Source: Algoriphagus formosus (GTDB lineage Bacteria; Bacteroidota; Bacteroidia; Cytophagales; Cyclobacteriaceae). Taken from it: DNA of 64,000 nucleotides. The translations under genes and the position numbers were made by a program. The stretch is from contig NZ_NIUC01000002.1 in NCBI RefSeq assembly GCF_002807035.1, positions 1,021,267 to 1,085,266 of the forward strand. Reading direction: 5' to 3'. The notes beneath the pieces are model-generated. The model was not told where the DNA came from, did no database searches, and saw only the letters and a program-made list of their open reading frames with translations. Positions 36,966-46,423 of the stretch are shown piece after piece (the stretch's first letter is position 1; the number at the start of each line of letters is the position of its first letter).

Positions 36966-37301
36966 ATGAATTGGCAAAAACTTACCGATCCCGGACAAAT
37001 TGATGTAATCAAGCAGCAGAGTAAAGACATGCCAGTCTTGATTTTCAAGCATAGTACGCGATGCTCCATCAGCAGTATGTCACTCGACAGACTAGCACGT
37101 AATTGGAAGAAAGAGGATGAGCAGCGTCTGATACCCTATTTTTTAGATCTGATTGCTTTCCGATCTCTTTCCGATCAAGTTGCCATGGACTTTGGAGTTC
37201 CACATCAATCTCCTCAGGCCATTCTCATTAAAGATGGGAAGGTCGTATTTGAGGATAGCCATTTTGGGATTTCATACAATAGTATCATGGCTAAAATTTA
37301 A
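36966..37301 (+). CDS. ytxJ: Bacilliredoxin-like protein YtxJ
   Basis: This 111-aa protein has a thioredoxin-like fold with a single redox cysteine in KHSTRCSIS (about residue 33), followed by the cis-Pro region VPHQSPQAILIKDG, as in the YtxJ/DUF2847 family. In Firmicutes this family is tied to bacillithiol, where it reduces S-bacillithiolated proteins. Some Bacteroidota also make bacillithiol. No bsh genes are visible in this window. It is a single gene between two envelope genes. Confidence 0.85.
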   Translation: MNWQKLTDPGQIDVIKQQSKDMPVLIFKHSTRCSISSMSLDRLARNWKKEDEQRLIPYFLDLIAFRSLSDQVAMDFGVPHQSPQAILIKDGKVVFEDSHFGISYNSIMAKI

Positions 37302-37420
37302 GGAAAACCATACCCGTATTTTGCCTTTTATCCCCAAGATTTTCCATTCTTATTTTTTATTCAGATTAGTTTAAACCCTAGGCTTTTTCATTGAGTCAAA
37401 GTAGTTGAACTTTGCTCATT

Positions 37421-40276
37421 ATGAAAAAAATTATACCTCTCATTTTATTGGTTGTCAGCTTTTTATCTAGCAACTCTATTTTTGCCCAGCGAAGCCAAAC
37501 TCAGCCTGAGCGAAAACTGACCGGAATCGTCATTGACGGTACGATCAATCAGCCCATGGTTGGGGCTAATGTCCAAATAAAAACACTGGCCGACTCCCTG
37601 CTTCGGGGAGCAGTAACAGACGGACAGGGAAAATTTGAAATTGTACGGCCTGATATCCCTCAGGTGAAAATCGAAATCACCTTCATAGGCTATGAAAAGA
37701 TATCCAAAGTCCACAATCTGCGAGATGCAAGCGATTTAGGAAGGCTTGTATTGATGGAGGACACCAAAGAATTGGGAGAAGTATTGATCGAAGGACAGGT
37801 TCCAGTTGGGGAGCAAAGAGGTGATACGACTTCTTTCAATGCGAATGCATTCAAAACCATGGAGAATGCCCAAGCAGAAGATTTGATTCGCAAAATGCCC
37901 GGGATCACGATGCAGGGAGGTCAACTCCAAGCGCAGGGAGAAGCAGTCCAAAAGGTGCTTGTCGATGGCCGGGAGTTTTTTGGTTCGGATCCAAGTATTG
38001 CCTTACGAAACCTACCGGCAGATGCTATTGAGCGAGTCGAAGTACTTGATCAGCGATCAGACCAGAGCCGTTTGACAGGTTTTGATGATGGCAACTACTC
38101 CAAGACTATCAACATCATTTTGAGAGAGGATCGAAAAAATGGTCAGTTTGGCCGTGTCTATGCGGGATATGGAACCGATGACCGCTACTCAGGAGGAGGA
38201 AGCTTAAATTTCTTCAATGGTGATCGGCGCTTCTCCATATTAGGTTTGGCCAATAACATAAATCAGCAGAATTTCTCCTCACAGGATCTGGCCGGCTTGA
38301 GCGCTAACTCCGGTGGCGGCGGACGTGGTGGACGCGGAGGAGGCCGATGGGGCGGCGGCGGAAATAATAACTTCTTCGTCGGGAATGACATCGGTATCAT
38401 TGCTACCAATGCATTAGGTTTAAATTACAGCGATAAATGGGGTAAAAAGGTAAACTTCACCGGTTCTTACTTCTTCAACAACACGAACAATACGCTCCGT
38501 CAAATCACAAATGAAGAACGGATTATCAACGAAAGCACGAGTCAGTTTTATCAAGAAAGCCTAATCAACAACGTCGAAAACTTCAATCACCGGGCAAATG
38601 CCAGAATTGAAGCTGACCTGAATGATAAAAACAGCATCATCATCACGCCAAGCTTTTCGATTCAAAACAACCGTACTTTCAGTGACCGCGATGCCTTGAC
38701 ACTGGGAAATGAGGGAGATTCTCTTTCCGCACTTCGCTCAGTTTCGGAAGCAGAGACTAAAGCTTTCAACATTTCAAATAATATTACCTATCGGTATAAA
38801 TTTGATAAACCCAGAAGAACACTTTCTACCGATATCTCTACTACCTGGAGCAATCGTGATCAGTTTTCTGACTTGGAGGCTGCAAGCAGAGATTTTAGGC
38901 GAAACCAATTAGACACGACCATTCAAGAAACAGACGCTTTGAATGATGGCTTCAACTACCGGGTAAATCTCACTTTTACCGAGCCTTTAGGCAAAAAAGC
39001 TATGGGAACCTTTGGCTACCAAGTTTCCAACAACAAAACCCTTGCTGATCAAAAAACACGAGTTTTCAACGAAGAAAACCTCCCCGTTTTGGATACGGCA
39101 TTGAGTAATGAGTTTGATAATAAATTTATCACGCAACGCCTGAGAAGTGGCTATGCCTACAACAATAACGGCTACAGCATCAACCTAAACTTGGATTATC
39201 AGTTCGCCAGGTTGGATAATGAGGCATTTTTCCCTGAGGTAGGAGTTTTTAGAAGAGACTTTAATAATCTACTGCCCAGTGCAAACATAAACTACAGAAA
39301 TCGGGAATCAGGTTTTAGCTGGAGAATTCGGTATCGAACAGATACCGACGAGCCAAGCGTGAATCAATTGCAAAACGTGATCAACAACCAAAACCCGCTT
39401 AACCTCAGTGTGGGAAATCCAAATCTTGGGCAGAGCTATAATCACAATATTTTCGCGAACATAGCGAAGGTGAATCTGGAAAAATCTCAGACATTCTTCA
39501 CCTTTATCAACTACTCTGCTACCAGCAATTTTATCGGAAATAGCACCTTTGTAGCAGCGCAGGATACGCTGATCAATGGAGAAGTTTTGCTAAGACCAGG
39601 TGGTCAGATTTCTCAGCCGGTCAATTTGGATGGCAATTGGAGATTGCGAGCCTTTGCCACTTATGGAATGCCCATTCCTAAACTGAAACTCCAATTCAAT
39701 ACCAATACACGAATCGGTTTCAACCGAACTCCGGGTATGATCAACGGGGAGAAAAACCTGAATGATAATATCGACCTAAGTCAAGGAATCACGATCAGTT
39801 CCAATATCAGTAAGAATGTCGACTTCTCGGTCAGCACTACTGGTACCTACACAATTGTAAACTCTAGCTTGCAGGCCAATCTGGATCAGAACTTCTACGT
39901 GCAAGAGTCCAATATTCGCTTGTATTACTCTCCAAACAACGGAAAGCTATTTGTAGGAAATACAGTAAATAACATGCTCTACAGTGGACTTTCGGAAGGT
40001 TTTGATCAGTCAGTGTGGCTTTGGAATATCGAGGGAGGCTTCCGCTTTGCCAAGAATAATAAAGCAGAATTGAAGGTGGTGATATTTGATCTGTTAAATC
40101 AGAACAACAGCATCAGCCGAACCGTGTCAGATGTAGCCATTACAGACGTATTTACCAATGTATTGACCCGATACGGAATGCTGACCTTCACCTATATCAT
40201 CGGCAACTTCAAGGAGCCTGAGCCGGATGATAGCCCTTGGAGAAGAGCCCGGCCAAGCGGAGGTAGAACTTGGTAA
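37421..40276 (+). CDS. TonB-receptor-like outer-membrane beta-barrel protein (PF14905 type)
   Basis: This 951-aa outer-membrane protein has a signal peptide (1-22, ends IFAQ), then a carboxypeptidase-regulatory-like domain (about 30-110, KLTGIVIDGTINQPMVGANV), a TonB-plug-like domain (about 120-235, DLIRKMPGITMQGG...KVLVDGREFFG) and a large C-terminal barrel. A glycine/arginine-rich insertion lies near 290-310 (GGGGRGGRGGGRWGGGG). The form is that of the 'outer membrane beta-barrel family' sharing the receptor plug but often without a known ligand. A strict TonB box was not seen. It is a single gene with a strong terminator. I start at the ATG 37421; an upstream in-frame TTG is less likely. 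Confidence 0.88.
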   Translation: MKKIIPLILLVVSFLSSNSIFAQRSQTQPERKLTGIVIDGTINQPMVGANVQIKTLADSLLRGAVTDGQGKFEIVRPDIPQVKIEITFIGYEKISKVHNLRDASDLGRLVLMEDTKELGEVLIEGQVPVGEQRGDTTSFNANAFKTMENAQAEDLIRKMPGITMQGGQLQAQGEAVQKVLVDGREFFGSDPSIALRNLPADAIERVEVLDQRSDQSRLTGFDDGNYSKTINIILREDRKNGQFGRVYAGYGTDDRYSGGGSLNFFNGDRRFSILGLANNINQQNFSSQDLAGLSANSGGGGRGGRGGGRWGGGGNNNFFVGNDIGIIATNALGLNYSDKWGKKVNFTGSYFFNNTNNTLRQITNEERIINESTSQFYQESLINNVENFNHRANARIEADLNDKNSIIITPSFSIQNNRTFSDRDALTLGNEGDSLSALRSVSEAETKAFNISNNITYRYKFDKPRRTLSTDISTTWSNRDQFSDLEAASRDFRRNQLDTTIQETDALNDGFNYRVNLTFTEPLGKKAMGTFGYQVSNNKTLADQKTRVFNEENLPVLDTALSNEFDNKFITQRLRSGYAYNNNGYSINLNLDYQFARLDNEAFFPEVGVFRRDFNNLLPSANINYRNRESGFSWRIRYRTDTDEPSVNQLQNVINNQNPLNLSVGNPNLGQSYNHNIFANIAKVNLEKSQTFFTFINYSATSNFIGNSTFVAAQDTLINGEVLLRPGGQISQPVNLDGNWRLRAFATYGMPIPKLKLQFNTNTRIGFNRTPGMINGEKNLNDNIDLSQGITISSNISKNVDFSVSTTGTYTIVNSSLQANLDQNFYVQESNIRLYYSPNNGKLFVGNTVNNMLYSGLSEGFDQSVWLWNIEGGFRFAKNNKAELKVVIFDLLNQNNSISRTVSDVAITDVFTNVLTRYGMLTFTYIIGNFKEPEPDDSPWRRARPSGGRTW

Positions 40277-40285
40277 ACACATTAC

Positions 40286-40324
40286 AAAAAAATCCCGACT
40301 CTCATCAGAAAGTCGGGATTTTTT
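40286..40324. terminator. Bidirectional terminator after the beta-barrel gene
   Basis: AAAAATCCCGACT (ending 40300) pairs with AGTCGGGATTTTT (from 40311), a roughly 13-bp stem with a loop of about ten nt, with A- and T-runs. It shares the TCCCGA/TCGGGA frame with the window's dispersed palindromes. Confidence 0.88.
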
Positions 40325-40341
40325 ATGAATTGGTAAATTGA

Positions 40342-40911
40342 TTATGGCTGAACAGCTCCTTTGATTCTCAAATTATTTGCATCCAAAAACATAATCTTTT
40401 GTGTCGTTTCGATGGAATAGTGATCGATCTTTTGGGTTCGTTGATTCATATAAATCTCCCCAAGAATGGTGGAAGTGTAGAAAATATTTTCCTTAGAAAT
40501 CTTAAAAGTCAACCAAATAGGTCGATCATCAATTATTCGAACTTTTATTTCCTTGACAGGGCTTTTTTCTCCAGGCAAAAGCCTATGGACCAATATATCT
40601 CCATCTACCTCTGTAGTAAATGCAGAAACCATAGAAGGCTTGTTGATATCAGCCCTGAAAAAAGCATCTAGCTCTTCCTTCCATTCTTCTTGGCTTAGGG
40701 TCACTTCCGTGGATTGCTCCTTACCGTTGATTCGAGTGGTCTTCCGGACGGTCTCATTTCCCAATTTGGAAATTTCACCCTCCACAAAACCGGCTACATC
40801 ATAGTAGGGTAAAACATCCAATTCTCCTGGCTTAGCAATTCCAGGAGCATTTTCACAGGAATTCAAAAGGGTCAGAACAAACCCAAAAACAACAAATAGG
40901 CTAATTCTCAT
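40342..40911 (-). CDS. Unknown lipoprotein translationally coupled to gpmI
   Basis: This 189-aa protein has a lipoprotein signal ending in the lipobox LLNSC (Cys19). I recognise no domain. The mature part is rich in beta-strand-like stretches and charged residues (VRKTTRINGKEQSTEVTLSQEEWKEELDAFF). The start codon overlaps the gpmI stop by one base (TAATG), so it is made together with a glycolytic enzyme, an unexpected pairing for an envelope protein. Confidence 0.8.
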   Translation of the reverse strand: MRISLFVVFGFVLTLLNSCENAPGIAKPGELDVLPYYDVAGFVEGEISKLGNETVRKTTRINGKEQSTEVTLSQEEWKEELDAFFRADINKPSMVSAFTTEVDGDILVHRLLPGEKSPVKEIKVRIIDDRPIWLTFKISKENIFYTSTILGEIYMNQRTQKIDHYSIETTQKIMFLDANNLRIKGAVQP

Positions 40912-42434
40912 TAGTTGATCAGGATATTTCCGGTCATTTCCTCAGGGACTGCCACACCCATCAATTTCAAGATGCTAGGTGCCAAATCCCCCAATTTTCC
41001 ATCGGCAAGTTCAAATCGATCATGCTTATCGACTACAATGAAAGGCACCAAATTAGTCGTATGGGCTGTATTTGGTGTGCCATCTTCATTGATCATCATA
41101 TCCGAGTTTCCATGATCTGCAATCACTATGATCGTGTAGTCATTTTCCAAGGCAGTTTCGATCACGCTTTTTGCGCACTCATCTACTGCTTCACAAGCTT
41201 TCACAGCAGCATCAAAATCTCCAGTGTGTCCCACCATATCTGCATTGGCAAAATTGAGGCAGATGAAATTGGCTGATTTTCGCTTCAATTCCGGATTGAT
41301 TTTCGAAGCAATCTCATAGGCACTCATTTCTGGCTTGAGATCATAAGTGGCCACCTTGGGTGAAGGGCAGAGAATTCGGCTTTCACCTTCAAATTCCTTT
41401 TCTCTTCCTCCGGAAAAGAAGAATGTGACGTGAGGATATTTCTCAGTCTCTGCGATTCTTATCTGTTTTTTGCCTGCTCGCTCCAGGACTTCTCCTAAAG
41501 TGTTGCTAAGATTGTCTTTTTCAAAAAGCACTTTGATACCCTGAAAAGTATCATCGTAATTGGTGAAAGTGATATAATCTAAATCCAACTTTTTCATATT
41601 GAAATCCTCAAAGTCTCGCTGCGTGAGTACCTGAGTGATTTCTCTTCCTCGATCAGTACGGAAATTGAAACAAACCACCACATCGCCATCTGCCATGATG
41701 CCAAGCGGTTTGTTATCTGCACCAACATGGATGATGGGTCGAATGAATTCATCCGTCACTCCATTATCGTAGGACTTTTGGATGGCTGCTAGAATATTCT
41801 TGGACTTCTCTCCCTCACCATTTACCAGAGCATCATAGGCTAGCTTGACACGCTCCCAGCGATTGTCCCGATCCATCGCATAGTATCTCCCTACCACAGA
41901 TGCGATTTTCCCGGTTGATTTTTGAAGGTGATTTTCCAAGTTCTGAAGGTATTTGACTCCACCTTTTGGATCTGTATCCCGTCCATCGGTAAAAGCGTGA
42001 ATAAATACATCTTCCAGCTCATGATGCTTAGCTGCATCACAGAGTCCTTTTAAGTGATCAATATGGGCATGGACTCCTCCATCGGATACCAGTCCCATAA
42101 AGTGTACCTTTTTCTTATTCTTTTTGGCACTTTCAAATGCTTCCGTCAAAATCGGATGATCTTTCAATTCTCCATTTTTGACTGCCTGGTTGATTTTTAC
42201 CAAGTCTTGATAGACCACTCGACCGGCACCAATATTCATATGTCCCACCTCGGAATTACCCATTTGTCCTTCGGGCAATCCCACCGCCAATCCAGAAGCA
42301 TCCAGTTTGGCATGAGGATAATTTTGATATAGACTATCTACAAAAGGAGTTTTCGCTTTGTCTATGGCAGATACAGCCGGATTACTTGCTATACCCCATC
42401 CATCCAGAATCATTAAAAGTACATTCTTTTCCAT
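40911..42434 (-). CDS. gpmI: Phosphoglycerate mutase, 2,3-bisphosphoglycerate-independent
   Basis: GpmI interconverts 3- and 2-phosphoglycerate with two Mn2+ ions. The 507-aa length is normal. Asp11 (ILDGWG) and the phosphoserine nucleophile Ser61 in GQMGNSEVGHMNIGAG bind the metals, and the second metal-ligand group DHGNSDMM lies near the C-terminus. I choose the ATG at 42434, because the longer frame to 42482 passes through the promoter. Gluconeogenic and glycolytic use are both possible. Confidence 0.96.
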   Translation of the reverse strand: MEKNVLLMILDGWGIASNPAVSAIDKAKTPFVDSLYQNYPHAKLDASGLAVGLPEGQMGNSEVGHMNIGAGRVVYQDLVKINQAVKNGELKDHPILTEAFESAKKNKKKVHFMGLVSDGGVHAHIDHLKGLCDAAKHHELEDVFIHAFTDGRDTDPKGGVKYLQNLENHLQKSTGKIASVVGRYYAMDRDNRWERVKLAYDALVNGEGEKSKNILAAIQKSYDNGVTDEFIRPIIHVGADNKPLGIMADGDVVVCFNFRTDRGREITQVLTQRDFEDFNMKKLDLDYITFTNYDDTFQGIKVLFEKDNLSNTLGEVLERAGKKQIRIAETEKYPHVTFFFSGGREKEFEGESRILCPSPKVATYDLKPEMSAYEIASKINPELKRKSANFICLNFANADMVGHTGDFDAAVKACEAVDECAKSVIETALENDYTIIVIADHGNSDMMINEDGTPNTAHTTNLVPFIVVDKHDRFELADGKLGDLAPSILKLMGVAVPEEMTGNILIN

Positions 42435-42439
42435 AGGGG

Positions 42440-42447
42440 CAAATATA
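42440..42447 (-). promoter_or_regulatory. -7 element 5 nt before the gpmI start (possible leaderless mRNA)
   Basis: TATATTTG on the minus strand is an exact TAnnTTTG match with only five bases before the gpmI ATG. Confidence 0.55.
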
Positions 42448-42567
42448 TTATTTTTCTCACCATTGTGAGGAGCAGTTCCCAATGCGATTCAAATTCATCT
42501 TTTCAAAAAGCAGGAAAGCTTCTTCCTAATACTTTTTTGGCTTAGTATTTGTCTAATTGATTCCCAA

Positions 42568-42963
42568 ATGAATGCCCTCCCGTTTATATTAAGTTTATTC
42601 TTGATTTTCATGCCCTTCATGGACAAGGAAGATCTCAATGAATCTATCGATCCAGTGATTTTGGCTATTGATTCTGGGAGCAGCAGTGAACTAGCTCGCT
42701 ATTTCGAAAATAGTATTTCTCTGAATATCAATGGGCAACAAGGGGATTTCTCCAAAAACCAAGCAGAACAGGTCATCAGAGATTTTTTCAAAAAAAACCC
42801 TCCCTTGAGGTTTCAGCTAGTTTACAGAAGTGAAACTAATCCCAAATTGAGTTCCTACATCGGTGAATATCAAAGCGGTCAGGCAAGCTATCGGGTCTTT
42901 ATAAAAATCAACCAACTCGATACAGATTTGAAAATTTACAGCCTTGGCTTTGTAAAAGCTTAA
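42568..42963 (+). CDS. DUF4783 family protein
   Basis: This 131-aa probable exported protein has a hydrophobic N-terminus (residues 2-18), followed by the DUF4783 pattern, an NTF2-like fold (IDSGSSSELARYFENSISLNINGQQGDFSKNQAEQVIRDFFKKNPP). The function is unknown. It lies upstream of nadC, a neighbourhood I recall from other Bacteroidota. It is divergent from gpmI. Confidence 0.82.
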   Translation: MNALPFILSLFLIFMPFMDKEDLNESIDPVILAIDSGSSSELARYFENSISLNINGQQGDFSKNQAEQVIRDFFKKNPPLRFQLVYRSETNPKLSSYIGEYQSGQASYRVFIKINQLDTDLKIYSLGFVKA

Positions 42964-43005
42964 GGTAATTTTTCCAAAAACAGCGACTAAACCTTTCAAT
43001 ATGCC

Positions 43006-43013
43006 TATTTTTG
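43006..43013 (+). promoter_or_regulatory. -7 element 4 nt before the nadC start (possible leaderless mRNA)
   Basis: TATTTTTG matches TAnnTTTG, and only TGGC separates it from the ATG. If the element is used, the mRNA would start within one or two bases of the ATG. Confidence 0.55.
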
Positions 43014-43017
43014 TGGC

Positions 43018-43875
43018 ATGAAGCCTGCCTATCTTTCTGATTCAGCCCTAGATCAATTTATACAATCTGCCTTTGCCGAGGACATTGGTCCAGGAGACTA
43101 TTCTTCACTTTCTGCCTTTCCATCGGATAGACAAGGCAGAGCAAGATTGCTCATCAAAGGCGATGGAATCTTAGCTGGAGTTGAGTTGGCTGAGCGAATT
43201 TTCAAAGCTTTTGATCCTCGATTGGAGGTAAAAGTCTTCAAAAAAGACGGAGAGACTGTTTCTTTCGGTGAAATTGGCTTAGAAGTCTCAGGGCCGGCGG
43301 CTTCCATTCTTTCTTCTGAAAGGCTAGTCCTCAACTGCATGCAACGAATGAGTGGGATTGCCACCAAGACTCACCGTCTTACCCAAAAAATCCTTCATAC
43401 CAAAGCTAGGCTGATGGATACCCGGAAGACAACTCCCAATTTCCGATTGATGGAAAAGTGGGCTGTTCACATCGGAGGAGGGGTGAATCACCGCTTTGCC
43501 CTTTACGATATGGTTATGCTGAAGGATAATCATGTGGACTTCGCCGGAGGAATCCGACAAGCCATCACTAATACCAAAAACTACCTCAAAGCGAATTCGC
43601 TCAATCTAAAAATCGAGGTAGAAACCAGAAACCTGCAAGAGGTAGCTGAGGTCCTGGAAGTAGGAGGCGTAGACTATATCATGTTGGATAATATGGACTA
43701 CGATACCATGCGAGAGGCAGTTGATTTAGTAGATGGAAAAATGAGTATTGAAGCTTCCGGAGGAATTACGGAAGAAACCCTGGCAGCTGTGGCTGAATGC
43801 GGAGTTGATTTTATTTCCATGGGTGCTTTGACTCACTCGGTGAACAGCATGGATATCAGCTTAAAAGCTTTTTAA
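43018..43875 (+). CDS. nadC: Nicotinate-nucleotide pyrophosphorylase (carboxylating)
   Basis: NadC converts quinolinate and PRPP to nicotinate mononucleotide, CO2 and PPi in de novo NAD synthesis. The 285-aa protein has the standard order: N-terminal sandwich domain (EDIGPGDYSS), then the barrel with LVLNCMQRMSGIAT, LMDTRKTTPNFRLMEKWAVHIGGGVNHRF (substrate Arg/Lys), MLKDNH, and the C-terminal IEASGGI and DFISMGALTHS. No nadA or nadB is visible in the window. Confidence 0.96.
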   Translation: MKPAYLSDSALDQFIQSAFAEDIGPGDYSSLSAFPSDRQGRARLLIKGDGILAGVELAERIFKAFDPRLEVKVFKKDGETVSFGEIGLEVSGPAASILSSERLVLNCMQRMSGIATKTHRLTQKILHTKARLMDTRKTTPNFRLMEKWAVHIGGGVNHRFALYDMVMLKDNHVDFAGGIRQAITNTKNYLKANSLNLKIEVETRNLQEVAEVLEVGGVDYIMLDNMDYDTMREAVDLVDGKMSIEASGGITEETLAAVAECGVDFISMGALTHSVNSMDISLKAF

Positions 43876-43943
43876 AAAAGGTTAAAAATCACCATCTCAA
43901 TTTTTTTGGCCTTTAATCTGCTTTAATCATTAAAAAGACAGAT

Positions 43944-44348
43944 ATGAAAGGTCTCACTTATACAATTGCATTTATTTGGTTGATCGCTTGCAGCCCCAAA
44001 TCCTTCCCGGATAGTAATTGGGAAGGAAAAAAGTGGGTACTTATCGAGCTTAACGGAAACCCTGTACAGGTATCAGGAACAGACAAAGATGCCCACATTC
44101 AATTTGATGCCGAGTCAAAGCAAATCAGCGGGAATGGTGGATGTAATCGGATTTTTGGGCCTTACGAAATTGAAAAAAATGAGCAGCTGCAATTTGGCAA
44201 TTTGGGTTCGACCATGATGGCCTGTCCGGATAGCAGATTTGAAAATGCCTTTTTGGAAGCGATTCGGGCGGTTCGTAGTTACGCTTATGAAGAGGGTCAG
44301 CTCATTTTGAAAAATGGAGCTGGTACAGAAATAATCCGGCTGCAATAA
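43944..44348 (+). CDS. META-domain (HslJ-like) lipoprotein
   Basis: This 134-aa lipoprotein has its signal and lipobox in IWLIACSPKS, and the META/HslJ domain follows: WVLIELNGNPV, HIQFDAESKQISGNGGCNRIFGPYE and GSTMMACPDSRFENAFLEAI. META proteins are small envelope proteins linked to stress or novobiocin tolerance (HslJ), without known chemistry. The stop codon directly abuts the corA stop on the other strand (no gap). Confidence 0.88.
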   Translation: MKGLTYTIAFIWLIACSPKSFPDSNWEGKKWVLIELNGNPVQVSGTDKDAHIQFDAESKQISGNGGCNRIFGPYEIEKNEQLQFGNLGSTMMACPDSRFENAFLEAIRAVRSYAYEEGQLILKNGAGTEIIRLQ

Positions 44349-45458
44349 TCAGAGCCATCGCTTGATTCGAAAGGCTATGAGCATTCCAACCGCGGCAATA
44401 CCCATTCCTCCTAAAACGTAAAAATATCCATTTCGGGAGCTCAGTTCGGGCATGTATTCGAAATTCATTCCATAGACGCCTGCGACAAAACTAAGAGGAA
44501 TGAAAATCGTCGAAATGATCGTTAAGACCTTCATTACATTATTCATTCGGTTCGAAAGACTATTCATATACAGGTCCAACACACCGGATGACATATCCCG
44601 AAATACTTCCATTGTCTCAATGACTTGAATGGTATTTTCATATAAATCCCGGATGAAAGGCCGGACTTCTGGAGAAATTTTATGCTCGGCATATTTGTCA
44701 AAAGCACCAATCACCTCCCGAAGTGGATAGACTGTACGCCGCAAATCCATCATTTCCCTTCGCTGAAGATAGAGGGCATTCAGGGTTTCCTTTCCAGGCT
44801 CAAGCATGGCTTGAGATTCCAGATTTTCGATTCGCTCACCGATATTTTCCATCACAGAAAAATAATTGTCAATCACTGCATCAAGCAAAGCATAAAGTAA
44901 GTAATCTGTACCTCTATGGCGTATAGGCCTTTTTTGGTCTAGAAGCCGGTCTCTGACAAACTGGAACACATCTCCTGCTTTTTCCTGAAAGGTGATCAGA
45001 ATATTTTTCTCCATCAAAAAACTGACTTGCTCTTCCGAGATGGGAGACTCAGGCGAATTGCACTGAATCATCTTCAGCGTAGCAAAAATGTACTCGTCAA
45101 AAACCTCCATTTTGGGACGTTGCTCTACGCTAAGTATGTCCTCCAATGTCAATTTATGGATTCCAAAGAGCTTTCCGATTTGCTCTAGCAAAGCGATATC
45201 ATGCAAGCCAACCACATCAATCCAGATTACTTTATTTTGCAAATTGAGGTGATCTTGAAGCTGCGAAAATTCGATTCGTTCTTCTAAAAATTCTGACTCA
45301 TCATAGGTGATCAGATTGATAAAAACCTCTTCCTGTTTTTTTTCTCCTCCATATACCAAGGATGCAGGAGGAAGCCCCACTTTATGAGAGCGCTTTTTTC
45401 TCTTTTTGGTTTTAAAAAGATTTTGAAATTGCTTCAAGGTGGACTGAGGACGAGGCAT
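44349..45458 (-). CDS. corA: Magnesium/cobalt transport protein CorA
   Basis: CorA is a pentameric Mg2+ (also Co2+/Ni2+) channel. The 369-aa protein has a large cytoplasmic domain, two C-terminal membrane helices and the selectivity motif GMN in VYGMNFEYMPEL between them. Helix segments LEDILSVEQRPKMEVFDEYIF and the long stalk helix are typical. The basic N-terminus (KKRKKRSHK) is an extra. It starts 3 nt after queG ends on the same strand, so the two form an operon. Confidence 0.95.
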   Translation of the reverse strand: MPRPQSTLKQFQNLFKTKKRKKRSHKVGLPPASLVYGGEKKQEEVFINLITYDESEFLEERIEFSQLQDHLNLQNKVIWIDVVGLHDIALLEQIGKLFGIHKLTLEDILSVEQRPKMEVFDEYIFATLKMIQCNSPESPISEEQVSFLMEKNILITFQEKAGDVFQFVRDRLLDQKRPIRHRGTDYLLYALLDAVIDNYFSVMENIGERIENLESQAMLEPGKETLNALYLQRREMMDLRRTVYPLREVIGAFDKYAEHKISPEVRPFIRDLYENTIQVIETMEVFRDMSSGVLDLYMNSLSNRMNNVMKVLTIISTIFIPLSFVAGVYGMNFEYMPELSSRNGYFYVLGGMGIAAVGMLIAFRIKRWL

Positions 45459-45461
45459 AGG

Positions 45462-46403
45462 CTATGAGTTCTTTTCACCTAGAAATTCGATATTTCTTTT
45501 GAGTCCTACAAATTTGGTACGCTTCACAGCAGACTTTTTAAAAACTTTCCGGAAAGTTTCTTCTGTCAATTCTATCCAGTCCTTTTTTGTGAAATCTTTT
45601 AAATCCGGATGAAGATCAAAGGCGGGCTCTTGATGTGGACGCGAAAAGCGATTCCATGGGCATACGTCTTGGCAGATATCACAGCCAAAAGCCCAGTTTT
45701 CCATTTTATCTCTAAACTCATTTGGGATGGAATCCTTCAGTTCAATCGTCAGGTAGGAAATACAACGCGAACCATCCACCACTCCGGGCTGTACAATCGC
45801 ATCAGTAGGACAGGCATCGATGCAGGCTGTGCAAGTGCCGCAATAATCTTTGGCTATTGGATAATCAGGTTCTACTTCAAGATCGATGATCAATTCTGCC
45901 AAAAAGAAAAAACTTCCCATCTCCCGATTGAGAAGCAGGCTGTTTTTTCCAATCCAACCCAAACCTGCCTTTTGTGCCCATTGCCGTTCCATGACAGGGG
46001 CTGAATCGACAAAAACTCGCCCCTCGATTTCCCCAATTTCCTCGCGAAGGATTTCCAGAAAAGTTTTCAGCTTATCCTTAATCACAAAATGATAGTCTTG
46101 GCCATAGGCATATTTTGCGAGCTTGATATCCTCGGCTTTTTCAGGAAGTTTTTTCTCGGGAAAGTAATTGTAAATTAAAGAGACGACAGTTTTTGCCCCT
46201 GGAACGAGTTTGCGGGGATCCAATCGTTTGTCGAAGTGATTGGCTAAGTAAGCCATTTGGCCCTGATAGTTTCGATTGAGCCAATCCTCCAATCGAGGCG
46301 CTTCTTCTTCTAAAAATTCTGCCTTCGCAATTCCGCAAAAGTCGAAGCCCAATCGCTTCGCGGTCGATTTGATGGTTTGGGCTTTTTTTTCTAATGAGGT
46401 CAT
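45462..46403 (-). CDS. queG: Epoxyqueuosine reductase
   Basis: QueG performs the last step of queuosine tRNA modification, reducing epoxyqueuosine with a cobalamin and two 4Fe-4S clusters. The 313-aa protein has the cobalamin domain with proton-donor Asp133 in VDSAPVMER, and [20 protein letters not shown]. The clusters are bound by Cys188/191/194/198 ([11 protein letters not shown]) and Cys241/244/248 with the paired cysteine at 214. It is operonic with corA. Confidence 0.95.
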   Translation of the reverse strand: MTSLEKKAQTIKSTAKRLGFDFCGIAKAEFLEEEAPRLEDWLNRNYQGQMAYLANHFDKRLDPRKLVPGAKTVVSLIYNYFPEKKLPEKAEDIKLAKYAYGQDYHFVIKDKLKTFLEILREEIGEIEGRVFVDSAPVMERQWAQKAGLGWIGKNSLLLNREMGSFFFLAELIIDLEVEPDYPIAKDYCGTCTACIDACPTDAIVQPGVVDGSRCISYLTIELKDSIPNEFRDKMENWAFGCDICQDVCPWNRFSRPHQEPAFDLHPDLKDFTKKDWIELTEETFRKVFKKSAVKRTKFVGLKRNIEFLGEKNS

Positions 46404-46423
46404 GCAGACCCCAATTTATGACT

